Both the position numbers and the translations under genes were made by a program. From an uncultured Bacteroidota bacterium (GTDB taxonomy: Bacteria; Bacteroidota; Bacteroidia; 2-12-FULL-35-15), in NCBI GenBank assembly GCA_903870175.1, contig CAIQBY010000391.1, positions 1 through 34,670 on the forward strand: 34,670 bases of DNA. Reading direction: 5' to 3'. Under the pieces are notes generated by a model. It was not told the origin of the DNA, made no database searches, and saw only the letters and a program-made list of their open reading frames with translations. Of the stretch, positions 19,147 through 28,371 are shown one piece after another. Every line of letters starts with the position of its first letter. Within the stretch, counting starts at the first letter, position 1.

Positions 19147-20439
19147 TTGAAAACTACTTATTATATAGTATTTATATTACTTTTAGTAAGTAGTTTTTTT
19201 TTCTTCGAAACAGTTTCCTTCAGTCAGGAAAAGACAAAAACTGTTACTGCAAATTCTGATGATAATTTTATTGAAACTCTTTTAAGCAAATATCCAAAAG
19301 AGTTTAAAAACATTCTTTTAAATTCGAAAAAGTATAATGTTCAAATCATATACACGCAGATAAATCGTGATAAAAACAATGTGCCTTCTTTTAAACAATA
19401 CACTTATCATTTAGATCCCAGGAAATATTTTTATCCTGCAAGCCTTGTAAAATTAACTTGTTCAGCATTAGCTCTTGAAAAGATAAATGATCTGAAAATT
19501 AATTCTCTGGATAAAAACTCCTGTATGCAAACTGATAGTTCATACATCTGTCAGCACAAAGTCACACGGGATTCTACAGCTAAAAATAGTATTCCCAGCG
19601 TTGCAAATTATATAAAACGAATGCTGTTGGTTAGTGATAATGAGGCATACAGCAGGATTTATGAATTACTAGGTCAGCAATATATTAAGGATCAACTCGC
19701 AAAAAAAGGATACCCTAATATTAATATTATTCACCGCTTTGATATTAATTGTAATCACGAGCAAAATAAGTGTACCAACAAAATTACCTTTTGTGACACT
19801 CAGGGAAAAGTAATTTACAATCAGCCACTGGCAACATGTTCGAACGAAATAAAAAATCCTCTTGGAACTGTAAAGATGGGGATTGGTTATTATGATTTCA
19901 ATGGAAAATTTTATCGCCAGCCGAAAGATTGCACGAATATGAACTATATGTGTCTGGAGGACATTACTGATATTCTAAAGTCAATAATGTTTCCTAATTC
20001 AGTTGCAAAGGAAAAGCGTTTTAACCTGACAAACGATGATTATACTTTTTTGTATAAATATTTGTCAATGTACCCGAGAGAATCGGACTACCCAAGGTAT
20101 AATATGAAAGATTTTGAAGATAGTTATAAGAAGTATTTTATGTATGGAAGCTTTCATAAGAAAATAGAAACAGATTCTGTTCGGATTTTTAATATTGTTG
20201 GGCAATCTTATGGTAACCTGGCTGATTGTGCTTATATAATTAATTATGAGAGGAAGATTGAATTTATGCTTTCGGCAGTTATTTATGTAAACGAGGACGA
20301 GATATTAAATGACAATATTTATGAATACAAAACGATTGGGTTTCCGTTTTTAAATGATTTAGGAAATGTTATTTATAATTACGAATTAAAAAGAAAAAAG
20401 AATTATTTGCCGGATTTGACTACCTTTAAACTCCGATAA
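19147..20439 (+). CDS. Serine hydrolase related to class A beta-lactamases
   Basis: YPASLVKLTCSALALEKI (SxxK) and LLVSDNEAYSRIYELLG (SDN). TTG start; no canonical KTG seen. Confidence 0.78.
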   Translation: MKTTYYIVFILLLVSSFFFFETVSFSQEKTKTVTANSDDNFIETLLSKYPKEFKNILLNSKKYNVQIIYTQINRDKNNVPSFKQYTYHLDPRKYFYPASLVKLTCSALALEKINDLKINSLDKNSCMQTDSSYICQHKVTRDSTAKNSIPSVANYIKRMLLVSDNEAYSRIYELLGQQYIKDQLAKKGYPNINIIHRFDINCNHEQNKCTNKITFCDTQGKVIYNQPLATCSNEIKNPLGTVKMGIGYYDFNGKFYRQPKDCTNMNYMCLEDITDILKSIMFPNSVAKEKRFNLTNDDYTFLYKYLSMYPRESDYPRYNMKDFEDSYKKYFMYGSFHKKIETDSVRIFNIVGQSYGNLADCAYIINYERKIEFMLSAVIYVNEDEILNDNIYEYKTIGFPFLNDLGNVIYNYELKRKKNYLPDLTTFKLR

Positions 20440-20450
20440 TAATAAAAAGT

Positions 20451-20810
20451 ATGCCATATAAAGAAACTGAAACTGTTAAACTATATTATGCAATAAGCGA
20501 AGTAGCTGCAATGTTTGATGTGAACGTTTCATTAATTCGCTTTTGGGAAAACGAGTTTGATATTCTTAAACCGAAGAAAAATAAGAAAGGAAACCGCCTT
20601 TTTACCCCTGAAGATATTGAGTGTTTAAAAATAATATATAACCTGGTAAAGGAGCAGGGGCTAACTTTAGATGGAGCTAAAAAATATATGAAGGAAAACA
20701 GAAGTTCTGTAAAGCATGAAATTAAATCAGAAAAAAAACAAACTTCAGAAATAGAAATCAGATTAAAAAAGATTAGAAAAGTTTTAATTGAGTTAAACGA
20801 AAAACTATAG
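20451..20810 (+). CDS. MerR-family transcriptional regulator
   Basis: YYAISEVAAMFDVNVSLIRFWENEFDILKPKKNKKGNRLFTPEDIECLKIIYNLVKEQGLTLDGAKKYM. Confidence 0.92.
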   Translation: MPYKETETVKLYYAISEVAAMFDVNVSLIRFWENEFDILKPKKNKKGNRLFTPEDIECLKIIYNLVKEQGLTLDGAKKYMKENRSSVKHEIKSEKKQTSEIEIRLKKIRKVLIELNEKL

Positions 20811-20854
20811 AAAGCTAAATTTCGAATAACCCTCGAAAAAAAAGCTTACATTAG

Positions 20855-20889
20855 TTGTATTTTTAGGTATCATAATTTTTATATCTTTG
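20855..20889 (+). promoter_or_regulatory. Bacteroidota-type promoter (TTG ... TAnnTTTG)
   Basis: ttg at 20855-20857 and tatctttg at 20882-20889 upstream of the 20921 ORF. Confidence 0.5.
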
Positions 20890-20920
20890 CGTCATTATTA
20901 ACAAACAAAAACATAAAAAA

Positions 20921-21139
20921 ATGAAAAAAGGATTATTATTTGTTGCAGTTATTTCTGCATTCTCTTTTGCTTCTTGCAAAAAAGACCGTACTTGTACTTG
21001 CCAAACTGACACACCGGGTTCAACTGCTAATGTGGTTACTTACACAAAAGCTAAGAAAAGTCAGGCTGAAGCTGCTTGTTTGAGCAGTAAACAAACGTAT
21101 AACGGAATCACAGTAACTACTACTTGTACACTAAAGTAA
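20921..21139 (+). CDS. Small Cys-rich lipoprotein-like protein
   Basis: 72 aa, MKKGLLFVAVISAFSFASCKK signal/lipobox, followed by a terminator. Confidence 0.7.
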   Translation: MKKGLLFVAVISAFSFASCKKDRTCTCQTDTPGSTANVVTYTKAKKSQAEAACLSSKQTYNGITVTTTCTLK

Positions 21140-21158
21140 TACTGCAGAATTAATTAGA

Positions 21159-21193
21159 AAAGCGTTTCGCATTCTGCGGAACGCTTTTTTTTT
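21159..21193 (+). terminator. Rho-independent terminator
   Basis: aaagcgtttcgca-ttc-tgcggaacgctttttttttt. Confidence 0.85.
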
Positions 21194-21207
21194 ACCTTTT
21201 ATTTATT

Positions 21208-22158
21208 ATGGTTAATAAAACTGTTCTTCCCTCTTATTCTTTCCATTGTTTTAATGCAACTGTTGCAATGGGAATAGTTTTTATTTTCTCAGGTTATACT
21301 AAATTATACCCAATTGAACCATTTGAATATACATTTGTTGATTTAGGTTTTATTAACTGGCAAATTGCTCCTTTTATTGCCCGCCTAATGATTGCCGCAG
21401 AATTCTTGATTGGAATTTTATTAATTCTCAATCTAAATCTTAGAAAAATTACATATAAACTGGCAATTGGAATTTTAGTTTTCTTTTCAATTTATTTAAT
21501 TCTTTTAATCTTTATTGTTGGCAACAAAGGGAATTGCGGTTGCTTCGGAACTTATTTTCAAATGACACCTCTTGAAGCATTAATAAAAAATATTATCATG
21601 CTCGCCATATTTTTTACTCTTTATCGAAATCATGAAGGCTGGGAATTACCGAAAAAATATAATTATCTGAATGTAATTCCTTATGCTGCTGCTATTGCAA
21701 TGCCCTTTATTTTAAATCCTGTAGAATTAAATTATTCTGAAGCTTATCTCAATAAACCGGAAGACAATTATAAAATAGAATTGGATTCACTTTATAGTAA
21801 TGCAAAATTAAATATTCCACCAAAAACTTTGTCCAACGGAAAACATATTATTGCTTTTATGAGTTTGACGTGCCCTCATTGCAGAATAGCAGCAAAGAAG
21901 ATGAGAATAATGCACGAACGGAATCCTAATATTTCTTTTTACTTTGTATTGAACGGGAAAGATGAGAAGCTACAGCCATTTTATGATGATACGAAAACTG
22001 AAAACATTCCGCACTGTATTCTTAATGGAAGGAACTTTGTTTATTTGGCAGGGACTGTAATGCCTACTATTTATTTAGTGAATAATAGCATCGTCGAGCA
22101 CGATGTCAATTATATGGATTTAGATCAAAGTGAAGTTGAAAAATGGTTGTCAAAATAA
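21208..22158 (+). CDS. DoxX/MauE-type membrane domain fused to thioredoxin-like domain
   Basis: N-terminal four-TM region with GNKGNCGCFGTYFQMTPLEALIKNIIML; C-terminal SLTCPHCRIAAKKMRIMHE (CxxC) and GTVMPTIYLV. Confidence 0.82.
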   Translation: MVNKTVLPSYSFHCFNATVAMGIVFIFSGYTKLYPIEPFEYTFVDLGFINWQIAPFIARLMIAAEFLIGILLILNLNLRKITYKLAIGILVFFSIYLILLIFIVGNKGNCGCFGTYFQMTPLEALIKNIIMLAIFFTLYRNHEGWELPKKYNYLNVIPYAAAIAMPFILNPVELNYSEAYLNKPEDNYKIELDSLYSNAKLNIPPKTLSNGKHIIAFMSLTCPHCRIAAKKMRIMHERNPNISFYFVLNGKDEKLQPFYDDTKTENIPHCILNGRNFVYLAGTVMPTIYLVNNSIVEHDVNYMDLDQSEVEKWLSK

Positions 22159-22169
22159 TGACAAAATAA

Positions 22170-22955
22170 TTACCAGCTGCCGCCGGAACCGCCGCCGCCA
22201 AAGCCGCCGCCACCAAAACCGCCGAAGCCACCAGAATCTCCACCTCCGCCACCACCAAATCCTCTTCCTCCGCCCATCATTGAACCAAGGAAAAATCCCG
22301 TACCCATACTCATTCCGCCTCTGCCACCGCCACCGCTTGAAGAGCGAATGATAATAAAAATAATCAGGAATATTAATGGGATAATAATTCCTTTTGGAAA
22401 ACCTTTGCCTGAATGTTTCTTTCCATAAGCATCTGAGTTATATTCTCCTTTTGCCAACGACATTAATACATCTGTAGTCTTATCAAGTGCAGCAAAATAA
22501 TTTCCTGCTTTGAAATCAGGAAGCAATTTATTTTCCTCGATTTGTCTGCAAGTTAAATCCGGTATTGCACCTTCCAAACCATAACCAATTGCAATGTGAT
22601 ATTTTCTGTTTCCTGCTCCTCCTGTTGGTTTAATAAGTATTACAACACCGTTGTCAAATTTCTTCTGCCCAACCTGCCATTTATGACCAAGCTGGGTAGC
22701 ATAGTCCCATGGCTCCATTCCTGCGACATCATCAACAATAACTATAACAATTTGATTGGATGTCTGATTTGCGAAATCCTCCAGTTTCCTTTCTAATTGC
22801 GCTTCTTCAGATGAAGAAAGAAAATCAGGCATTTGTTTGGAAAGATTATTTACCAAACGAGGAGGGTTTGGGCGTTCAGGAATACTATCTGTTATTGCCG
22901 ATAAACTTGAAGTGAAAATCAGTAGAAGAAGTAAAGGGAAATATTTTTTCAGCAT
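22170..22955 (-). CDS. TPM-domain protein (YgcG-like)
   Basis: LSKQMPDFLSSSEEAQLERKLEDFANQTSNQIVIVIVDDVAGMEPWDYATQLGHKWQVGQKKFDNGVVILI; Gly-rich C-terminus after a TM segment. Confidence 0.9.
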   Translation of the reverse strand: MLKKYFPLLLLLIFTSSLSAITDSIPERPNPPRLVNNLSKQMPDFLSSSEEAQLERKLEDFANQTSNQIVIVIVDDVAGMEPWDYATQLGHKWQVGQKKFDNGVVILIKPTGGAGNRKYHIAIGYGLEGAIPDLTCRQIEENKLLPDFKAGNYFAALDKTTDVLMSLAKGEYNSDAYGKKHSGKGFPKGIIIPLIFLIIFIIIRSSSGGGGRGGMSMGTGFFLGSMMGGGRGFGGGGGGDSGGFGGFGGGGFGGGGSGGSW

Positions 22956-22967
22956 TTCTATTTATAA

Positions 22968-23405
22968 TTATTTCCCAAAACTTATTTCATCCGACAATTC
23001 ATTTTTGTCATCCAATTGATAAGGAAAATTTGTTTTTAATTTTTCACCTGCCATTTCTATTCCTTTGCAAAGACCTTCTGTAAATTGACCCTGCTTAAAA
23101 AATGACAGCATCGTTTCTTTAATATTATCCCAAAAGTCTGAAGGCACTTTTTCATTAATACCTTTATCGCCAAGGATAGCAAACTTCTTATCTGTGACAG
23201 CCAAATAAAACAAAACACCATTTCGCAAATCTGTTTTATTCATTTTTAGTTTATGAAAAACTTTTGCCGCTGAATCAAGCACATCTTCTTTACATTCATC
23301 ATCAATGTGAACACGAACCTCACCTGAAGTTGCATGTTCGGCACGTTCAATTGCTTTTACAATTGCATCCTGCTGTTCTTTTGTAAAGAATTTTTTTGCG
23401 CTCAT
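22968..23405 (-). CDS. TPM-domain protein
   Basis: IERAEHATSGEVRVHIDDECKEDVLDSAAKVFHKLKMNKTDLRNGVLFYLAVTDKKFAILGDKGINEKVP. Confidence 0.88.
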   Translation of the reverse strand: MSAKKFFTKEQQDAIVKAIERAEHATSGEVRVHIDDECKEDVLDSAAKVFHKLKMNKTDLRNGVLFYLAVTDKKFAILGDKGINEKVPSDFWDNIKETMLSFFKQGQFTEGLCKGIEMAGEKLKTNFPYQLDDKNELSDEISFGK

Positions 23406-23420
23406 CTTTATTAGTATTAT

Positions 23421-23470
23421 GTATAAAGTACAAAGTATTATGAACGTTCATAATACTTTGTACTTTATAC
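23421..23470. repeat. Perfect 50-bp palindrome
   Basis: gtataaagtacaaagtattatgaac|gttcataatactttgtactttatac; the two 25-nt halves are exact reverse complements. Confidence 0.95.
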
Positions 23471-23477
23471 TTTGTAC

Positions 23478-24083
23478 TTATTTTCCTTCTCTCATACTTT
23501 TAATATCCGGTGCTTTGTCGGCTCCTTCCTGTGATTCAAAGTAGACACGTTTTTCAAAGTGGAACATCCCTGCCCAAATATTTTTGGGGAATCTTCTTAT
23601 ATATGTATTGAATTCCTGTGCAGTTTCGTTAAACCTTCTGCGTTCAGTAGCTATTCGGTTTTCCATTCCTTCGTATTGTGCCTGAAAATCGCGAAAAGCC
23701 TGAACACTTTGCAATTGAGGATACTGTTCTGCTACAGCCATTAATCTTCCTAATGATGAACCAAAAGCACTTTGCGCTTTTTCAAATTCAGCCAACTTTT
23801 CAGGAGTTATATGACTTGGATCAATAGTAATGCTTGTTGCTTTACTTCGTGCTTCCATTACTTCTTTCAAAGTTCCTTTTTCAAAATCCGCTGAAGACTG
23901 TACAATTTCAAACAGGTTTTTGGTTTTATCCATACGTGCCTGATACGCAACTTCTACTTGTTTCCATTGTGCGGTAACACCTTCATCCATTGTCACCATT
24001 GAGTTGTACGAATTACAACCATTAACTCCGATAAGTAAGAAGATACCTACTATTACCAGCAATATTATTGTTCCCTGTTTCAT
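23478..24083 (-). CDS. lemA: LemA family protein
   Basis: GCNSYNSMVTMDEGVTAQWKQVEVAYQARMDKTKNLFEIVQSSADFEKGTLKEVMEARSKA; RFNETAQEFNTYIRRFPKNIWA. Confidence 0.93.
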   Translation of the reverse strand: MKQGTIILLVIVGIFLLIGVNGCNSYNSMVTMDEGVTAQWKQVEVAYQARMDKTKNLFEIVQSSADFEKGTLKEVMEARSKATSITIDPSHITPEKLAEFEKAQSAFGSSLGRLMAVAEQYPQLQSVQAFRDFQAQYEGMENRIATERRRFNETAQEFNTYIRRFPKNIWAGMFHFEKRVYFESQEGADKAPDIKSMREGK

Positions 24084-24152
24084 TTTTATAAATTGTTAAA
24101 TTGTTTTATTATTAAATTGTTCTATAGTCAACTGTAAAGGTACTACTATTTA

Positions 24153-26039
24153 TTAATCTATTAATTCAACACTGCGTTTTATAAATTTAGTAAGTTCTTC
24201 ACCTTTTAATAAACCTTGCGAAAGCATTGCCAAATCAGCAGTTTGCTTGGCCAGTTGTTTTTGTTTGTCTGCATCTTTTTCATTTAATATTTTTGAAATC
24301 AATGGATGATTGCTATTTACAACCAGATTATGCATATCAGGCAACGAACCATAGAATGACATTCCTCCGCCGCCCATTGCGCTCATATCTTTCATTCGGC
24401 GCATAAACTCAGGCTTTGTAATAATCATCGGTGCATCTTTCTCGCTAAGACTTTCAAATACAACACTAAACTTTTCTTTTGGAACTATTGATTCTATAAT
24501 AGGTTTCAATGTTTCCTGTTCTTTATCAGAAAGTTTTGAAGGCTGTGCTTCGTCTTTCTTAATTATTTTATCAATGGTATCCGCATCTACACGAACAAAA
24601 GAAGTGTTTTCTAATTTTTGTTCCAAATGATTGATATAATGCGCATCAATAGGCGAATCCGTCACTAATACATCATAGCCGCGCTCCTTTGCAGTTTCAA
24701 TAAAGCTATGCTGCTCATCCACATTTGTAGTGTACAAGTATATTACCTTTTTGTCTTTATCTGTCTGGATAGGTTTTACTTTCTCGGCGTATTCTTCAAG
24801 TGTAGAATAATTGCCATCCGTGCTTTTCAGCAATGCAAACTTTTGTGCTTTGTCATAAAATTTTTCTTCGGAAAGCATTCCATACTGAACAAATATCTTG
24901 ATATCTTCCCATTTCGCTTCAAAATCTTTTCTATCATTCTTGAAAATCTCCTCCAGTTTATCAGCTACTTTTTTAGTAATGTGTGCCGAAATCTTTTTCA
25001 CATTACTATCGCTTTGCAGATAACTGCGACTCACATTAAGCGGAATATCCGGCGAATCAATCACTCCCTGCAATAATCCTAAAAAGTCAGGAACAATATT
25101 TTCTACTGAATCAGTAACAAAAACCTGATTGCAATACAACTGAATTTTATCCTTTTGAATTTCAAACGAACGTTTCAATTTCGGGAAATATAAAATACCG
25201 GTTAAGTTGAACGGATAATCAACATTTAAATGAATATGAAACAATGGATCTTCAAAATTCATCGGATATAATTCGCGATAGAAGTTTTTATAATCTTCAT
25301 CTGTCAAATCCGCAGGTTTCTTTGTCCAAGCAGGAGTTGGGTTGTTGATTATATTATCAACTTCTACTTCCTTATCCTTTTCTTTTCCTTCCTTACCAAC
25401 TTTTTGTGTTTCTTTTTTAGTTCCGAATTTTATCTGAACAGGTAAAAACTTACAATACTTTTTCAGCAATTCAGAGATGCGATATTCTTCCAGAAACTCT
25501 TCCGAATCATCAGCAATATGCAATACTATATCCGTTCCTCTTCCTGCTTTTGTAGTTTCTTCCAGTTTATAATCTGGACTGCCGTCACATTCCCAACGCA
25601 CAGCAACTGCTCCTTCTTTATGCGACAAAGAAAAGATTTCAACTTTCTTCGCCACCATAAAAGCAGAATAAAAACCTAATCCGAAATGCCCGATAATTGC
25701 ATTGGCTTCAGCCGCTTTATCCTTGTATTTATTCACAAATTCTTCAGCACCGCTAAAAGCAATTTGAGTGATGTATTTCTCAATCTCCTCACCTGTCATA
25801 CCAATTCCATTATCTTTAATGGTAAGGGTTTTGGCTTTTTTATCAATTGCAACTTCTACCTGCAATTTATCCAGATTAGCGTTTGACTCACCAATTGAAA
25901 CCAATGTTTTTAACTTTTGAGAAGCATCTACAGCATTCGAAACCAATTCGCGAAGAAATATTTCGTGGTCGCTGTAAAGAAATTTTTTGATGATTGGAAA
26001 AATGTTTTCCGTCTGAACATTTATTTTACCTGTTGACAT
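24153..26039 (-). CDS. htpG: Molecular chaperone HtpG (Hsp90)
   Basis: FLRELVSNAVDASQKLKTL, TIKDNGIGMTGEEIEKYITQIAFSGAEEF, GHFGLGFYSAFMVA. Confidence 0.97.
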   Translation of the reverse strand: MSTGKINVQTENIFPIIKKFLYSDHEIFLRELVSNAVDASQKLKTLVSIGESNANLDKLQVEVAIDKKAKTLTIKDNGIGMTGEEIEKYITQIAFSGAEEFVNKYKDKAAEANAIIGHFGLGFYSAFMVAKKVEIFSLSHKEGAVAVRWECDGSPDYKLEETTKAGRGTDIVLHIADDSEEFLEEYRISELLKKYCKFLPVQIKFGTKKETQKVGKEGKEKDKEVEVDNIINNPTPAWTKKPADLTDEDYKNFYRELYPMNFEDPLFHIHLNVDYPFNLTGILYFPKLKRSFEIQKDKIQLYCNQVFVTDSVENIVPDFLGLLQGVIDSPDIPLNVSRSYLQSDSNVKKISAHITKKVADKLEEIFKNDRKDFEAKWEDIKIFVQYGMLSEEKFYDKAQKFALLKSTDGNYSTLEEYAEKVKPIQTDKDKKVIYLYTTNVDEQHSFIETAKERGYDVLVTDSPIDAHYINHLEQKLENTSFVRVDADTIDKIIKKDEAQPSKLSDKEQETLKPIIESIVPKEKFSVVFESLSEKDAPMIITKPEFMRRMKDMSAMGGGGMSFYGSLPDMHNLVVNSNHPLISKILNEKDADKQKQLAKQTADLAMLSQGLLKGEELTKFIKRSVELID

Positions 26040-26254
26040 AGATTATTGTTTAATGATTAATGTTAATTGTTAATTGCGATGCGTTCTTTTCAAATGATAT
26101 GCCAATAGGAAATAACTGACATTATGGCTGAATAAGTTTGCCTTTTTAGAAATTGACCTGATATTTCTTCTAAATTGAGAGAAAAAACATCAAAATCATC
26201 TTATAAAAGCTAAAGTATTGATATTGTATTACTTTTCACATTGTAATTTCAACT

Positions 26255-26380
26255 CTACGGGTGTAGAATAGAATCCTACGGGCGTAGAATACTATTCTAC
26301 ACCCGTAGAGTAAAAGAAAACATACGTTGAGTAAGATTCAACATGCGGCGAGTAAAACAAAACATACATTTGGTAACATT
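26255..26380. repeat. Degenerate tandem array, 21-nt period, ~6 units, with embedded inverted repeat (array A3)
   Basis: ctacgggtgtagaatagaatc / ctacgggcgtagaatactatt / ctacacccgtagagtaaaaga / aaacatacgttgagtaagatt / caacatgcggcgagtaaaaca / aaacatacatttggtaacatt. 16-nt perfect inverted repeat 26255-26270 vs 26293-26308. Confidence 0.8.
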
Positions 26381-26448
26381 ATAAATACGTTTTCTTTTAT
26401 TTTTCATGAGAAAAGGAATGGAAAAAGGGTACTTTTGCCTCCTCAAAA

Positions 26449-27366
26449 ATGAAGATAGAAGTTAAAAAAATAAATACATTAACTGGTCATGCAGGTTCGG
26501 TTTATACTTTGGAAAAAGGTATTTCCGACCATACATTTTTCTCCGGCAGCAGCGATAAATTTGTTGCACTCTGGGATTTGGAAACAATGCAATCCGAAAA
26601 CTTTGCTGCTAAATTCCCTGCCATTATTTATGCGATTGCTCATATTCCCGAAAAAAACTTATTGCTTGTCGGCACCTCCGCAGGCAGTATTCATATTGTT
26701 GATTTAGCAACTAAAGAAGAAATAAAACTTCTTCAGCATCATACTTCACCTGTTTTCGATATTAAATATTCGCTGCTTACCAATTGTTTTTATACAGCCG
26801 CTGGCGACGGAACTTTCGCTATTTGTTCGCTCGAAGATTTATCGGTAATTAAAATTAAAAAGCTTTGCAATGAAAAAGTAAGAAGCATTGATATAAATTA
26901 TTTTACTTCCGAAATAGCTGTCGCTTCAGGCGATTGCAACATTCGCATTTATGATTTATTTTCTCTGGAAGAAAAAAACAGTTTCATTGCTCATCAGCTT
27001 TCTGCCAATATAGTTAAATATTATCCGCTCGGAAACCTTTTGTTATCAGGCGGCAGAGATGCCCATTTGAATATATGGGATGCTTATACTTATAAATTAA
27101 TAAAATCGATACCTGCACATAATTTTGCCATTTACCATATTGTTTTTTCTCCCGACCATAAATTATTTGCCACGGCAAGCCGCGATAAAACCATAAAAAT
27201 ATGGAATGCCGAAACATTTGATTTATTAATTCGCATCAGCAAAGAAAATCACGAAGGGCACGTAAACTCAGTAAATAAGTTAATCTGGAGTACCTTCAAT
27301 AATTATTTAATTTCTACCGGCGACGACAGGGCAATAATGGTTTGGCAGATTAATAGTGTGGATTAA
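26449..27366 (+). CDS. WD40-repeat protein
   Basis: Repeated GH..xVYTL...DKFVALWDLET, LLSGGRDAHLNIWDAYT, FATASRDKTIKIWNAET, LISTGDDRAIMVWQI. Confidence 0.92.
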   Translation: MKIEVKKINTLTGHAGSVYTLEKGISDHTFFSGSSDKFVALWDLETMQSENFAAKFPAIIYAIAHIPEKNLLLVGTSAGSIHIVDLATKEEIKLLQHHTSPVFDIKYSLLTNCFYTAAGDGTFAICSLEDLSVIKIKKLCNEKVRSIDINYFTSEIAVASGDCNIRIYDLFSLEEKNSFIAHQLSANIVKYYPLGNLLLSGGRDAHLNIWDAYTYKLIKSIPAHNFAIYHIVFSPDHKLFATASRDKTIKIWNAETFDLLIRISKENHEGHVNSVNKLIWSTFNNYLISTGDDRAIMVWQINSVD

Positions 27367-27423
27367 CAATATATTTAGAATATAGATGTTAGATATTAGA
27401 ATTTATTATACTAATTTTGACGT

Positions 27424-28371
27424 ATGAAATTATTAAACATTAATAGAACCCTTGCTGCACTTCTGATTATTTTAAGTGGTTTCAATCTTATTGCACAGGA
27501 TGATAACAACGGTGACGATGACACCGAATCTAAATCAATGGAAAAAAAAGGTTTCCATTTTGGATTATTTGTCGGGCCATATTGGGCAAATAAATCAACA
27601 GCCTGGCTTTATGATGGTCACGGTCTGGATGCTTATGGCAACGAGAATGAATTTTCCAATAGTCTAATCTATAATAAAATTATTAACGAATATGGTGGTG
27701 GATATGGTCAACCCGACCAAATAGCACAGGCATTAGGAGTAGATCCTTCCAACTCTGGTGGTAACACCTGGCATTTTACGGAAAGCGATATGCCACAAAA
27801 TATGCACTACACGATTAATTTTCTAGTCGGTTTAAATATGCGTTATAGTGTAGATAAAAAGAGTGCAATCATTTTAAATTTGAATGCGTCAAAATTAAAA
27901 TTAAATGGAAATTTTACGATAACAACAGATGTAAACCCAAGTCAAAACCAACTCACTCCCAGCATTAATACTTTTTCCATTGTTGGTCAGGAGCAGCGAA
28001 TGATGTTTCAATTTGGTTATAATAGAATTATTGGAAACCACAAACGAGTTAACCTTTTCCTCGAAGGCGGATTAAATGCAACACTCGCAAAATTTGACAA
28101 AAACTTTATTCAGATAAATAATTTAACCATCGATTTAACTACCGGATACATTCCTCCCGGTTCCGGAGTTTATCCTTATCAGATATATTTTCCAAAACAT
28201 ATAGGCATTGGTTTTGGTGCATTTGCAAGTGGCGGATTAAATATTACTATGAGCCCCAAATGGACTGTACAGTTATTATATAGCCCAACTTATGATAAAG
28301 TAAATCTTGGACCTACCCCATCTTACAAGATACAACACGCCTGCGGATTCAGAGGTTATTATAATTTTTAA
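27424..28371 (+). CDS. Outer-membrane beta-barrel protein (PorT-like), putative
   Basis: Signal peptide; FHFGLFVGPYWANKS, INFLVGLNMRYSVDKKSAIILNLNASKLKLNG, terminal aromatic YYNF. Confidence 0.7.
   Translation: MKLLNINRTLAALLIILSGFNLIAQDDNNGDDDTESKSMEKKGFHFGLFVGPYWANKSTAWLYDGHGLDAYGNENEFSNSLIYNKIINEYGGGYGQPDQIAQALGVDPSNSGGNTWHFTESDMPQNMHYTINFLVGLNMRYSVDKKSAIILNLNASKLKLNGNFTITTDVNPSQNQLTPSINTFSIVGQEQRMMFQFGYNRIIGNHKRVNLFLEGGLNATLAKFDKNFIQINNLTIDLTTGYIPPGSGVYPYQIYFPKHIGIGFGAFASGGLNITMSPKWTVQLLYSPTYDKVNLGPTPSYKIQHACGFRGYYNF

Noticed and set aside
24708-25076. 122-aa plus-strand ORF antisense to htpG
   Set aside because: htpG is unambiguous across this interval; the antisense ORF shows no recognisable features.
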